A DNA stretch of 64,000 nucleotides from Isoetes taiwanensis (Eukaryota; Streptophyta; Lycopodiopsida; Isoetales; Isoetaceae). The position numbers and the translations under genes were made by a program. Shown here piece by piece: positions 37,201 through 49,599 of the stretch; within the stretch, counting starts at the first letter, position 1; each line of letters opens with the position of its first letter. A model generated the notes under the pieces. The model was not told where the DNA came from and searched no databases. It saw only the letters and a list, made by a program, of their open reading frames with translations. Location: positions 4,164,036-4,228,035 of the forward strand of contig JAJEKV010000085.1 in assembly GCA_021234155.1 (NCBI GenBank), in the 5' to 3' direction.

Positions 37201-40200
37201 TTAGGGTCCGTGCTCTCAAGTCAACACCCCCCTCTCGTCAAGACCGCGCGCAAAGGTCCTAGTCGAATCTGACAAGGATAGAGCCTCCGAAACGTAAACC
37301 CTATGAGTTGCCCGGTTCTAGCAGGGTTTGCGTTTTGGGTGCCGAGTTTTGGTCCTTTGCACTTGGGACTTGGCGATAAGATGCAGTTGAGAACGCCTTG
37401 AGCAAGGGGAACCCACGGATGGAGTTTGGATCTGTACTCCTCCGTTGTGGCGGTTAGAAGTAAAGGGCGACTTTTGCGAGTAGAGACATTCATAAATTCG
37501 TAATTAATGCATAGTACGGAATTAAATTCTGATTTTTTTGTCGTGGGCTTCCTAAGTCATCGCCAACGTCTGAGGCCAGTTTTCAAAATTTTTCGGACAA
37601 GGTTTAGATCAAAGTGTTTGCATTAGAACGGTCCCCAGCAGCCTGTTGTTGGGCAGCCGAGCTGGCACACTTGCCCAAGTCAAACAAGGCCAGGACCTTG
37701 CAAGGCCACCTCATTAGAGGGGAGAGTCCGGACCCCAGGAGGCGAGCCCCAAAAAGTTTCCCGAGGCAGCCTTTCCTGGCAGCGCTCCCCCGGGGGCCGT
37801 ACGCTAAAGACCACACTCCCGGATCTCGGTTCCCCTATCCGACCGTTGAATCCTTCGTTCAAGGGCCCTGTCTCGATAAGGTCCAAAAAACTCCAACATC
37901 CGTCCGTGAGAACTTATCAAACCGCGAAGCGTCCTGCGGCCGACCGTGTAGAAACCAAAGTGTTTTGTTGTTCGGACATTGCGGAGGCTCCGGAATGGCG
38001 ATTCGACTTCGCCACATCGTCCGGGAAGCCGAAATTACCCTAGAGACCAAGTTGCACGGTCAGTTTTGCAAAAGAAAGAAACACTTACGCCCTACGTTGC
38101 AGTATTCGACAGCCACCTCCTAGGCCAATTGACTACGAGTGTGTTGGACATGAGATAGTTTGACGCTACCTCGAGAAGGGGTGGTCTTTTGGCCATGAAA
38201 CTTGGTCCCCAGGGCAATGTCGACGTTCCGAGTCCATTGGCAGAGCCGAATCACGATTCCGGAGAGGGGAAGTTGCCCGTCCGTCGCCAGGGCCTTCGGG
38301 AGAGGACTTTTGGGGCAAGCTGCTTCCGGATGGTTTTTAGGGTCCGTGCTCTGGCGTCAACACCCCCCCTCTACGTCAAGACACGGCGCAAGGTCCTAGT
38401 CGAATCTGACAAGGATAGAGCCTCCGAAACGTAAACCCTATGAGTTGCCGTTTCTAGCGGAGGGGTTTGCGTTTTGGATGCCGAGTTTTGGTCCTTTGCA
38501 CTTGGGACTTGGCCGATAAGATGCAGTTGAGAACGCGAAGCAAGGGGCCCGCGGAATGGAGTTTGGATCTGTACTCCTCCCGTTGTGGCGGTTAGAAGTA
38601 AAGGGCGCCTTTTTGCGGTAGCAAGACATTCATAAATTCGTAATTAATGCATAGTACGGAATTAAATTCTGATTTTTTGTCGTGAGGCTTCCTAAGTCAT
38701 CGCCAACATACTGAGCCAGTTTTCAAAATTTCCGGACAAGGTTTAGATCAAAGTGTTTGCATTAGAACGGTCCGGCAGCTTTGTTGTTGGGCAGCCGAGC
38801 CGCACACTTGCCCAAGTCAAATAAGGCCAGGACCTTGCAAGGCCACCTCATTAGAGGGAGAGTCCCGGACCCCGGAGGCGAGCCCCAAAAGTTTCCCCGA
38901 GGCAGCCTTTCTGGCGGCGCTCCCAGGGCCGCACGCTAAAGACCACACTCCGGGATCTCGGTTCCCCTATCCCCACCGTTGAATCCTTCGTTCAAGGGCC
39001 CCTGTCTCCGATAAGGTCCAAAAAAAATCCAACATCCGTCCGTGAGAACTTATCAAACCGCGAAGCGTCCTGCGGTCGACCGTGTAGAAACCAAAGTGTT
39101 TTGTCGTTCGGACATTGCGGAGGCTCCGGAATGGCGATTCGACTTCGCCACATCGTCCGGGAGGCCGAAATTACCCTAGAGACCAAGTTGCACGGTCAGT
39201 TTTGCAAAAGAAAGAAACACTTACACCCCACGTTGCGGTATTCGGCGGCCTACCTCCTAGGCCAATTGACTACGAGTGTGTTGGACATGAGATAGTTTGA
39301 CGCTACCTCGAGAAGGGGGTGGTCTTTTGGCCATGAAACTTGGTCCCCGTGGGGCAATGTCGGCGTTCCAGTCCATTGGCGAGCCGAATCACGATTCCGG
39401 AGAGGGGAAGTTGCCCGTCCGTCGCCAGGGCCTTCGGGAGAGGACTTTTGGGGCAAGCTGCTTCCGGATGGTTTTTAGGGTCCGTGCTCTGGCGTCAACA
39501 CCCCCCCTCTACGTCAAGACACGGCGCAAGGTCCTAGTCGAATCTGACAAGGATAGAGCCTCCGAAACGTAAACCCTATGAGTTGCCAGGTTCTAGCAGG
39601 GTTTGCGTTTTGGGTGCCGAGTTTTGGTCCTTTGCACTTGGGACTTGGCCGATAAGATGCGATTGAGAACGCGAAGCAAGGGGAACCGGCGGAATGGAGT
39701 TTGGATCTGTACTCCTCCCGTTGTGGCGGTTAGAAGTAAAGGGCGGCTTTGCGGTAGCAAGACATTCATAAATACGTAATTAATGCATAGTACGGAATTA
39801 AATTCTGATTTTTTGTCGGCAGGCTTCCTAAGTCATCGCCAACGTCATGCAGCCGGTTTTCAAAATTTTCGGACAAGGTTTAGATCAAAGTGTTTGCATT
39901 AGAACGGTCCGGGCGGCTTGTTGTTAGGCGGCGAGCCGGCACACTTGCCCAAGTCAAATAAGGCCAGGACCTTGCAAGGCCACCTCATTAGAGGGGAGAG
40001 TCCCGGACCCGTGAGGCGAGCCCCAAAAAAGTTTCGAGGCGACCTTTCTGGCGCGCTCCCGGGGGGCCGTGACGCTAAAGACCACACTCCCGGATCTCGG
40101 TTCCCCTATCCGGCCGTTGAATCCTTCGTTCAAGGGCCCTGTCTCGATAAGGTCCAAAAAAATCCAACATCCGTCCGTGAGAACTTATCAAACCGCTGGC

Positions 40201-41305
40201 GTCTGCGGTTGACCGTGTAGAAACCAAAGTGTTTTGTCGTTCGGACATTGCGGAGGCTCGGAATGGCGATTCGACTTAAGCCACATCGTCCGAGGGCGAA
40301 ATTACCCTAGAGACCAAGTTGCACGGTCGGTTTTGCAAAAGAAAGAAACACTTACGCCCTACGTTGCAGTATTCGACAGCCACCTCCTAGGCCAATTGAC
40401 TACGAGTGTGTTGGACATGAGATAGTTTGACGCTACCTCGAGAAGGGGTGGTCTTTTGGCCATGAAACTTGGTCCCCAAGGCAATGTCGACGTTCCGAGT
40501 CCATTGGCAGAGCCGAATCACGATTCCGGAGAGGGGAAGTTGCTCGTCCGTCGCCCGGGGGCCTTCGGAGAGGACTTTTGGGGCAAGTCGCTTCCGGATG
40601 GTTTTAGTTTCCGTGCTCTCGGGCGTCAACACCCCCTCTACGTCAAGACACGGCGCCAAGGTCCTAGTCGAATCGACAAGGATAGAGCCTCCTCAAACGT
40701 AAACCCTATGAGTTGCCAGGTTCTAGCAGGGTTTGCGTTTTGGGTGCCGAGTTTTGGTCCTTTGTACTTGGGACTTGGCCGATAAGATGCAGTTGAGAAC
40801 GCGAAGCAAGGGGAACTGACGGAATGGAGTTTGGATCTGTACTCCTCCCGTTGTGGCGGTTAGAAGTAAAGGGCGGCTTTTTTGCAAAGCAAGACATTCA
40901 TAAATTCGTAATTAATGCATAGTACGGAATTAAATTCTGATTTTTTGTCGCCAGGCTTCCTAAGTCATCGCCAACATACAGGCCGAGTTTTTCAAAATTT
41001 TCGGACAAGGTTTAGATCAAAGTGTTTGCATTAGAACGGTCCGGGCAGCTTTGTTGTTGGGCACCGAGCCGGGCACACTTGCCCAAGTCAAACAAGGCTT
41101 CATTAGAGGGAGAGTCCGGACCCGGTGAGGCGAGCCCCAAAAGTTTCGAGGCGACCTTTCTGGCGGCCGCTCCCGGGCCGTGACGCTAAAGACCACACTC
41201 CCGGATCTCGGTTCCCCTATCCGACCGTTGAATCCTTCGTTCAAGGGGCCTCGTTCGATAAGGGCCAAAAAAATCCAACATCCGTCCGGGAGAACTTATC
41301 AAACC
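34222..41305. repeat. Tandem array of ~1.13 kb units inside CACTA-like element
   Basis: The landmark GACATTCATAAATTCG followed by TAATTAATGCAT recurs at about 34726, 35214, 36357, 37485, 38625, 39761 and 40893. The spacings are 488 (a shortened unit) and then 1143, 1128, 1140, 1136 and 1132 bp. A diverged, shortened unit precedes (34222-34725), and the last copy breaks off at about 41305. Units are highly similar but differ by many small indels, so open frames are not conserved between units and I regard the array as non-coding. The unit is not made of shorter repeats. Confidence 0.95.
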
Positions 41306-41308
41306 GCC

Positions 41309-41347
41309 ACCCCAGGCTCAAACATGCCACCCCAGGCTCAAACATTC
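41309..41347. repeat. Short direct repeat at array edge
   Basis: CCACCCCAGGCTCAAACAT occurs twice in tandem exactly where the 1.13-kb array ends. Confidence 0.85.
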
Positions 41348-41485
41348 GTAAGTAGTAGCAATAGAAGATTGGTTAAATCCAGAATGTGATTTTGACTGCA
41401 TATATGGCTCGGGAATGTCCAAATTAGCATAAGGACAAACTTTCATGACCATCAGATGAAAAAAAAGGCACCAAAAAATTAAAAA

Positions 41486-41642
41486 GTGTTAGACGTCGCT
41501 ATAACAAAATACGTCGCGGACACGTCGCATGCGACGTTAAACCGTATATACGATTTTGAAATCGTATATACGATTTTGAAATCGTATATACGATTTCAAA
41601 ATTACGTCGCATGCGACGTCGCGACGTCGCATGCGACGCCGT
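41486..41642. repeat. Internal cluster of subterminal-type palindromes
   Basis: It holds several ACGTCGCATGCGACGT-like palindromes plus three tandem copies of CGTATATACGATTTTGAAAT or its near-equivalent (41545-41602). The cluster is about 1.9 kb from the right end, so it may mark an older element end trapped inside. Confidence 0.8.
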
Positions 41643-41824
41643 GTGTTTTTTACAGTCCCGCGGGCCGTCTTTTCCGGGACCATTCCTAGGCTTCCTTCTA
41701 TCGACTATTTTGGGCGATCTTCGGCGCTACGACCTTGAACGACTTGCAAGCACTCTTTTTAAGGTTAGTAGATCATGCTTTTTGGATTGAATGGTTTTTT
41801 GGATTGAATGATTTAGTGTAGATT

Positions 41825-42175
41825 TCAAATTTTTTTTTCTATCTCTTTCCTTCTTTTTCTTCTTCTTGTTTCTGCATTCTTCTTCTTTTTCCTTCTTTCC
41901 TCATTTCTTTCTTCGATTCTTCCCTTATTTCACTCTTCCATTCTTCCATTCTTCTATCTTCTTCCATTTCATTCTCTTATTTCTTCCATTCTTCTCTTTC
42001 TTCCCCTAATTTCTTTTTTCTCCTCTTTCCCCTTCTCTTCTTTCTCCCACCCTTCTCTTCTTCTTTGATTCATTCATTTTTTTTCTTTCTTGTTTTACTA
42101 TTTCTTCATCTTTTTTTTTTTTTTTTTTTTTTTGTTTCTTCTTCGATCTTTTTTTCCGTTGTTCTTATTCTTCTA
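41825..42175. repeat. Long polypyrimidine (C/T) tract
   Basis: About 350 bp of plus strand is almost all C and T, built of TTCTTC, TTTCTTCC and a T-run at 42109-42133. Such strand asymmetry can be a former TT/CT-rich transcript leader or can form triplex DNA. No coding sense is evident. Confidence 0.8.
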
Positions 42176-42299
42176 ACTCTTTGTTGCTTTCTATTTCGAT
42201 TTGGACCCTCAGGATCTTGTTACACACGTCCTTCTTTTGGTAAGTTGATCGCGCTTGCATTTTATTTTTATAATTTTAAGCAGGTTAAAAAAAATTGAT

Positions 42300-42620
42300 G
42301 GAGTGGCTTGTTTAAGGGCACGGGTCAGCTCCACCTAGAGTGGGGAGGACCATGTACCCGGGTTCGAAGTCCACTTCACTACGATCATATATTTTTCCTA
42401 GGTTAAGGAGTGGCTTGTTCAAGGGCACGGCCGGCTCCACCTAGAGTGGAGAGGGCCACGTACCCGGGTTCAAGTCCACAGCCACTTGTTATTTTTAGGT
42501 TTAAAATAAAATTGTAGTGGCTTGTTCAAGGGCACGGTAGACTCCACTACGAGTGGAGACGACCAGGTGTTCGGGTCCAAGTCGACTTTTCTTGTAATTC
42601 TTAGGTAGAGGTGGCCAAAT
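42300..42620. repeat. Three ~108-bp tandem repeats
   Basis: Units share GTGGCTTGTTYAAGGGCACG followed by CTCCACYWMGAGTGGAG and start near 42303, 42411 and 42517. Related ~95-bp units are at 941-1235 in the first element. Confidence 0.8.
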
Positions 42621-42797
42621 CTAGCTTATAACTCTAAAGCGTATGTTAGCCAACTCTAGCTTTTAATCCGACTAATCCAGATTTGGAAGGGGCTCATTTC
42701 GATGATGGGGGGAGCTGCTTCGAAAAAGAAGGTACATGACCTAGTCGTAGTCTTATTTTTATTCTTTTGTTTTGTGTTAATCTATCGATTTATAGAA

Positions 42798-43097
42798 AAG
42801 GCAAAGAGTGATTGCAAAATTGAAGTCGAATGCCAAAAAATTGGGAGGCGATTGGTCAAAGGTCCCTAAACCACTTAATCTGTCCATAAGGAAGATATCA
42901 AGGTATTTGTTATTTGTTGCCATTCGTTCAATTCGAAATAAGACATTTAACTTGTCATGTTGTATTCCTTGCAATCAGATCACTTTCGAACGTGCAAAGG
43001 ATTCCAAGAAAAAACATCTGCCTCACGGACTGCCAAGGCAACTTCAAGCAAACGAATTCCGTCTCACTTGGGTTCTGGCGGCCGAAATAGATTCGTA
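42798..43097 (+). pseudogene. Two-exon coding remnant, second copy
   Basis: This is the counterpart of 1425-1695. A first block carrying WSKVPKPLNL ends at about 42900 at a GTATTTG donor. After a TGCAATCAG acceptor, a second block begins ITFERAKDSKKK and reads to TAA at about 43099. An extra A in the run near 42835-42840 shifts the frame relative to the first copy, and the C-terminus is different (RLTWVLAAEIDS). The function is unknown. Confidence 0.45.
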
Positions 43098-43329
43098 AGT
43101 GCTATAAACTCTTAGTTCACGTTAACTTTCAATGTCATTGTCTAATATTGGTCGTATTGTTATAGAATTGGCTATACGGGTTTTTCCCTAACAGGGAACA
43201 CGTAAAGATAGCCACTACTCGCCTCTTGTATATGATATTGTAACTAACTATTAAAATTCTTTCCTTTTTTTTTTTTAAATTTTTTTTAAATTTTTTTTTA
43301 AATTTTTTTTTTATTTTTTTTTTCGTCCA

Positions 43330-43546
43330 CCACGTCGCACGCGACGTCTGAGCGACGTCTGAGTCACGTCTGAGTCACGTCTGCGCGACGTCTGAGCGAC
43401 GCCTGCCGACGTCGCATGCGACGCACGTCGCATGCGACGTGTCTGCAACGACGTCTGTGAGACGTCTGTGCGACGCCGTCAGACGTCGCATAGACGTCGT
43501 TCAGACGTCGCTATAGACGTCGCTAAATGACCCTTTTCTTGTTGTG
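43330..43546. repeat. Right subterminal array and terminus
   Basis: Repeated GACGTCGCATGCGACG, GACGTCTGAG and AGACGTCGC words lead into the terminus TTTTCTTGTTGTG at 43546. The zone is matched by 2049-2391. Confidence 0.85.
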
Positions 43547-43549
43547 CTT

Positions 43550-44949
43550 CCCTTATTTTTATTTATCTTCGGGACTGTATTTGGCCTGGCCTTTGTTAGA
43601 AAGGTTTCCCAATGTGCTTTATTTATTTTTTTTTACTAGAGGTCTGACTTGGTGTAAGTGTTTGCGCTTTTTGTCGTCGACACCTAGCTGGAAGAAACTG
43701 AGGCAGTCTTATAGAAGTGTAAAAAATGTAGAGCCTACCACTTATTCTTGGAAGTCATTCTGGAAGCTAAAGGTTAGGACAGATAGATATATATTACATT
43801 AATATCCACGGAGATCCTGTGTGATTTCTTGAGGGATATGACTGTGATTAGGCTATTTACTGAGAACTAACAGTGGTATCAAAGCAAGTAGATATGCTCA
43901 GTAAGGTGTTGACGGAATTTAAACTAGTGTAAAGCATAAGATTATTAGATGATAATGTGGCATTGGGGCTGCCAAAGGCTGCAGGCATTTGAGTTATTGA
44001 TCAGAGAAACAAGGAGGAGTTCAATCTGCAAGAGGTAAATTGCGTAGGCTTGAATTGGCCCTTTCCAGACCTACAATAATATTTTAGGGATCAAGGGTCA
44101 AATTCTTGTTGAAAACAAGAATCAAGTATCAAGTATTGTATTGTTTTGAAGTAGCATTTTTGATTGATTGTGAATCATGACTTTGAAGTATGATTTAAGC
44201 CACTTCACCCTCGAGTCACGGAGGGCAACCCTCCGTGCGCAGCACCTTGTTTTTTTAGCACACCAGCCCAACCAACCAAGCCTACAGCCTTTCTTGCAAT
44301 TCTAGCTTATCCACTTAGCAGTTCCATCTAAGCCAAATCTTGAGTGGCATCTGCTTTCACCGTTAGATCTCCATTTTTCTAAATCAGTGGCGAGCGAAAT
44401 TAGAAATGGCCCAAATTTTTACACGGGGATACCGAACGACGTCCCACTAGCATTCTTCCTTCTAATCCTTGTTTTATGCATCGTTTGGATTTGCACCCTC
44501 TCTGCACCCTCAATGTCAACACCTTTCTGACGTAGATACTACAGATGAAAGGTCTAAGATTGAAAAAATTTAGACTGCTTTTGTTTGCTTTCCCGTGGTC
44601 CATCTTTCCCACCTGCCCACCTGATCTTCATTCTGACTTCGGCCGTTTCTTCACCATATTCTATGTTCTGCCCTAAGGATTGGGCGCATGTAAAAGTTTG
44701 AATTTGCTTTTTGTCAGCAGAACCCTGTTCTGTGTTACGAGCCCAACTAGATTCGGAAGTTTCTGTAGCTGGTTTATTTGTGGCTGCCCCAAACCGGTCT
44801 GCACCATTTTTCTGGAGCCACAGGCTTGTGGCTGCCTATATTTGGTGTTTCCTTTTTTTTTTAATTGAAAGTTGGTATTATATTTATATTTTTGTGAGTA
44901 CAAAATTGACTTATTGCTGGGTAGTGGAATAGTAGAAGACAAATCTTCT

Positions 44950-44980
<31 letters not shown>

Positions 44981-46327
44981 AAATCTTGAAAAGGTAGAAA
45001 TGAAGGAAAAGCCATGCTAAAAAGTAGTTATTATCTCAAAGATAGCAGATGCAATCGCAGTCTCTCTTGGGGTTGAATCCATAAAATCTGAGCTTTTCTC
45101 TGCCGCGAGTACTCTTTTACAACCAGGTATGAGGAGATAATCCTTGGCTTTAGCAACAGGTTCTGTATTTCTCCGCAATGGCAACATCTTGCATCATATT
45201 CTTTCTGGACTTTGAAGAAATAGAGTATGCTTCAGTATAAGTAGAGTATTAAGTCATTTTTGAAACTATCTCTTGTATTGAGCCGTTATTGCAAGTGTTG
45301 GTGGGCAACCATCTCTTATCCACTCCTGTGGATAAATCCAAGTATGTCAACCATCCCCTTTTATGGAATTCCTTCTGAGCATTCAGATTTTGCAGCAGAA
45401 GGTCTGTAACATTTGAGCATTTTTAAGTTTGAGCATTTTTGAAGGTTTATAACATGAACTACGGTAGAATGATGCATATTCATATAGTTATCCATGGCTA
45501 TTAAAGGATCTAAAGCATCCAGTATGGAGAATATAGAAGCACTTGAATGAAGCATAAGGCCGCAGGATCTTATCGGCTAGTAGCATATAAAGAGTGCTTG
45601 TTGTTACATCTTTTTGTTACTATGCAAGAAGAATGTGCTCAAAGATGTGAAAACATTCCTTATTTGGACAACATTTCTGGGGGACTTAGGGTTGTTGAGT
45701 ACATATCTACATAAGGTTGTTGAGGAGGGGGGAGGAGAGAGAGCAGAGGGAGCAGAGGCGGGGGTTATGACGGGATGATGGGAGGTTGGACACGAGGGGT
45801 GGGAATGGCGCGTGGAGGGCTAGGAATGAAAGATGAAGACACAAAAGCAAATCTAAAGGGGGCTGGACGAAGAGGAAGGACCACATTGGACAAGTTGCTC
45901 AAATGTGTGGCAGCAGTAGACAGTACTGGAGGGGACATTGCTGGGGAGGAATGAACGCAACTCGTTCCTAGAAGTGCCTGATGGCGACTCATTTGTCGCG
46001 ATGCGGTTGTCGTTCCCCGAGTGATTATGGACGGACCCCTTGAAGGAAAAACACCTTAGAATTAAGAACACAGGACAAACAAATGTAGGTCACAAGCTAC
46101 CCCATGACATGTTGTTATAAAGAATAACATCAAAATTCTATAAAATCTTGTGAAAGATCAAAAAAGGCACACGACCATAAGTACAAAGGGGGTGATTCTC
46201 GATGCGAATACTAGGGTGCCATAGCATCCGTCCTTCAATGGAGTACATGAGGGATCGGAAAAAACCGCCAAGGAAGGATGGGGTGCAATGCAGAAAAAGG
46301 GAAAATGGGGCAACTTCGACCTCCAAG
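43550..46327. other. No gene recognised
   Basis: Mostly non-coding. TGGTATCAAAGC at about 43872 is one base off the common initiator-Met primer site, but no LTR is evident beside it. A T-run of about 26 lies at 44957-44982. YSWKSFWKLKV at 43757-43790 (plus) is reminiscent of the LINE zf-RVT lead-in but too short to call. Confidence 0.35.
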
Positions 46328-46551
46328 TCTTAATATTAGGAGATCAAGATAATGCAGATAGATAGATATATTCTGATAATAGGAAAAGTGGTGGGATAAG
46401 CTCCACATCTAGCTTCATATATATCTAGAGACACGATCCTACATGAATAGACACGACTGCTTATGTAGATTGCCATGTCACAGCATTAGTGGCAGATGAT
46501 GTGGCTATGGATGATGAGGTGGAGGTTGACCGTATATTACATGTATCAACA
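46328..46551 (-). repeat. 3' LTR of outer element (224 bp)
   Basis: It matches 53603-53769 apart from substitutions and an extra ~57 bp (about 46383-46440). Confidence 0.85.
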
Positions 46552-47963
46552 CCCTCTCTCAAACTACAGCTCCATCATCCAAAATTGTCATGTCCGGGCT
46601 CATAAATGAGCCATCGTTGGGTCCTTCAACATCTTCTAATCTTCTTCTGAATATTGTTGTTCTTGAATCTTGTATGAGGAATTTTTCTCTTCATGTGTGC
46701 TGGGAATATTTCCAATAATACTTACAGCTTCATTTATGAATAAACTTTTATTGCTGCGTTCTAGAATTAGTTGAACCATTTCATGATCATCAGCAAAGTC
46801 ATAACAAAGATCCCATAAATCTGATTTCTCTCGCTTGCGTGCCAAGGGAGTGAGGTCTTCTTCCATGTTCATATTTAGATTGCTTACATCATCTAATCTT
46901 CCCTTGAGCATCTAAATCTTATGCCATTGTCATTAGAAATCAAATGAGTACCTTTAGAATAAGCGTCTTCATTTTGGTCTTGATCTACAATCTGAGTCTT
47001 GGGCTCTCCCTTAATTTTAGCCTCTCCAACTGCATCATTTGCATCAGGGATGGGATAGGGATTATGAAATGTATAGTTCTTCATCAAATGTATCTCTTCT
47101 TGGTCTACATAGCCAGTCTTGAGCCCTCCCTGACTCTGATCATTCCTAACTGCATTTTCTGTATTTGCATCTATGTCTTCAAATAATTTGTCGGCTTCAT
47201 ACCAATAGTATTAATGCAGCAGCATGGGCTTCAAATTGCTTCATCAAAGACATCTGCATGGTTGATTTGAAGTATCTGTCATTGCTTTGTTCTTGATTTT
47301 CTGATATCACTGTGAAGAACATAGTCTTCTCTGTGGCAAATTCGTCTGCAACGATAACATCTGCTGCTACAACTTGGGCAACAAGATCCTTCTCGCCATT
47401 TCCAACAACCTTTTCTCCATCTCTGGCTTCTATAAACGGCATCCCTGTGGCTATCTCCTTTTGCACTGGGTTTTTACTGCGGCATCTAAAATCCCAAAGT
47501 TCTTTCCTGTAACATTGCTTAACATCCGTGGGTCCATGGACACAATCAGCAACTCCAACTGCCGCCTTTTCTTCATAAGATATTTGTATCTGGCCATCGC
47601 TTTGGGCTTCAAGGACCTCTGCAGCGCAGGTTGCAGGAGGCTCTTCGTTTTCAAATCTTGGGTTCCCTTCATGAAAAAATCCTTGTTCTACAGGACCTTC
47701 TAGTTCAGACTTTTCCTGTATAGACGGACAATCAACAGATCTGACACAACTTCCTGATGGGATTTGCTCGTGAACATGTATAGATTCTTCGAGTTCTTTT
47801 ATTCTGACCAAAACTATTGGAAGGTTTGGACTCTGCATACATGTTATCAGGGACTCTCACAAGGGAATTGAGCAATAATGGTTGTCTTAAACTGCTCACG
47901 CCAAAACCCTCTAATTGCTCAGCATCTGATTTGTGTAAAGCGGATTGCTCGGGAATTGCATGC

Positions 47964-49551
47964 TGTGACGTCCCCTACTCATATACGGTGCCCGCACCGT
48001 GTACAAACAGGAGTTCATCCCCCATACCAGCTCCATACTGATATAGGGCCCTCCACGTATCACTGCAACCTTGAAGAGTTCCAGTGGGAAGAATGAAGGG
48101 GTCGTTTTCCCTGTCTCCCTCAGGGCCTACCTAGCTGCGGAAGCGTAAACATACATGTCAGTAGTACATACATCAACATCATATGACCATCACGAAGGAT
48201 GGTCCTCCACATATCTGCATAGACAAAGATCAGCACATCACATAGGGAATCCTACCCAAGGCTCAGACACAGGGATGGACTGACAAGCTTGGGTCTCCAG
48301 AGGTCATTGCGCATGAAATTCATGGCAATGGATTTGGCTGGCATAAGAACATGGCTTAGGGTAGTCCACTCCATCCGCCCCTCCTGTGCACACTTTGCAG
48401 AGTAGGCTGAAAAGTGTCGGGACCTGACTATAGCCCGCCGGGTGCATAGCCAAAGGGGCTATTCCTGGGTTGCATCTCCCCAGTCCCGATGGGGCAGGTA
48501 GGGATCACTCCCTCCAGAGATCTACATGCTGACTCAAGGTGACTAGAGGGCCACTGCCCTTATTCGACTGAACCCACTGGAAAGTCATGAACACCACTTC
48601 ACGGGTGTCGAGCCCATGCCTTGCCCGCACTCAGTGGCAAGCCATTGGACCTAGTCACAATGATCCCTGATAGACCTTACACACCAGAGGGATCGTTCAA
48701 GAGTCAGAACACGAACCTCCTTCTCAGCCAGTCTGGCCCCTTCACCCACAACCAGGTGTGGTTCTTGTACACAGGCCGAATTTACAGTGTGCTAAAGAGG
48801 CTAGCTAGGAGCATCAACTACTAGGCTTTAGGGTCTCTACCCCCCTTCCCAATACAATGAGTCCACAGAGATACATCATCATACATATCACAGAAGAACT
48901 AAAGAAGAAGATCTAATCTATATCATAGAGTTAGGTTCTTTAGTTAGAGCTTGGTATCTAGAGATCTAGATGGCTGCTATGGGCAATTTAATAGGCTAAA
49001 CCTACTGATACAATGACTGGAAGACGGTTTAGGCTATTAAATTGACTAAATACCTGGTCCTCAGCTTGCTCCTCTTGATCCGAACTCGACCATCCTGCTC
49101 TGCTGCTAGAAGATGAAGCTAGATTGGGAAACTAACGAGCTGATTCGCTCAGACAGAGTCTGGGAGGCAGTTTTGACCCTTTGAGTGAGCAAAACAGAGC
49201 TCTAAAACCCTATGGACGAAAATGGCAAGTTAGGGTTTCTCCTACCTAAATAGACAAGGGGTTAGGGCTAGGGTTTCCAATTATCCCTTTAGGCATGTGG
49301 GATAATTGGGAATGGCCCACTTGCCTTTAATGGCTAGGTGGCATAAATGTCCACATGGGAAAGGTGTGCACCTTAATAATTGTGCACATTGGTAAATGTG
49401 CACATTAATAAGTGCACATACCTTGCAAGTTGCCCCCTAAGGGCTACTGCCTGGCTACACGTTGGCGTACACGTCAGTCGGAGTGGCGTGTACGCGTGAC
49501 GAGGCAGTACAGTGTACGTCCTGGGACCGTATACTGTGCTGGAACGTCACA
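47964..49551 (-). repeat. 3' LTR of nested element (1588 bp)
   Basis: It contains a 68-bp block at about 48801-48868 missing from the partner LTR. Confidence 0.95.
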
Positions 49552-49564
49552 TTCTCCCCACCTT
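49552..49564 (-). other. Polypurine tract of nested element
   Basis: AAGGTGGGGAGAA stands immediately before the TGTGACG start of the 3' LTR. A second, similar AAGGTGGGGAG occurs about 45 bp away. Confidence 0.85.
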
Positions 49565-49599
49565 GAAATGATGCTGTCCGCAGCATCGTGGGTCTCCCC

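Larger units (their letters stand above)
33933..43546. mobile_element. Complete non-autonomous CACTA-like transposon, 9.6 kb
   Basis: The left end begins CACAACAAGAGAATGG, then ACATTTAGCGACGT. The right end, read on the minus strand, begins CACAACAAGAAAAGGG, then TCATTTAGCGACGT. Both are flanked by CTT (33930-33932 and 43547-43549), the 3-bp duplication expected of the superfamily. Both ends carry subterminal arrays of GTCGCATGCGAC-type words. The interior is a diverged plus regular 1.13-kb tandem array (34222-41305), a second motif cluster, a pyrimidine tract, ~108-bp repeats and a small two-exon remnant. No transposase (TNP2/TNPD-like) frame is present, so it would need help in trans. The terminus starts CACAA rather than CACTA, but the other marks agree. 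Confidence 0.9.

Noticed and set aside
34907-41389. Many 60-169 residue open frames inside the 1.13-kb units
   Set aside because: The same segment is read in different frames with different ends in each unit because of indels, so no protein is conserved across the array.
43868-43884. Primer binding site TGGTATCAAAGC
   Set aside because: One mismatch and no recognisable LTR directly before it.
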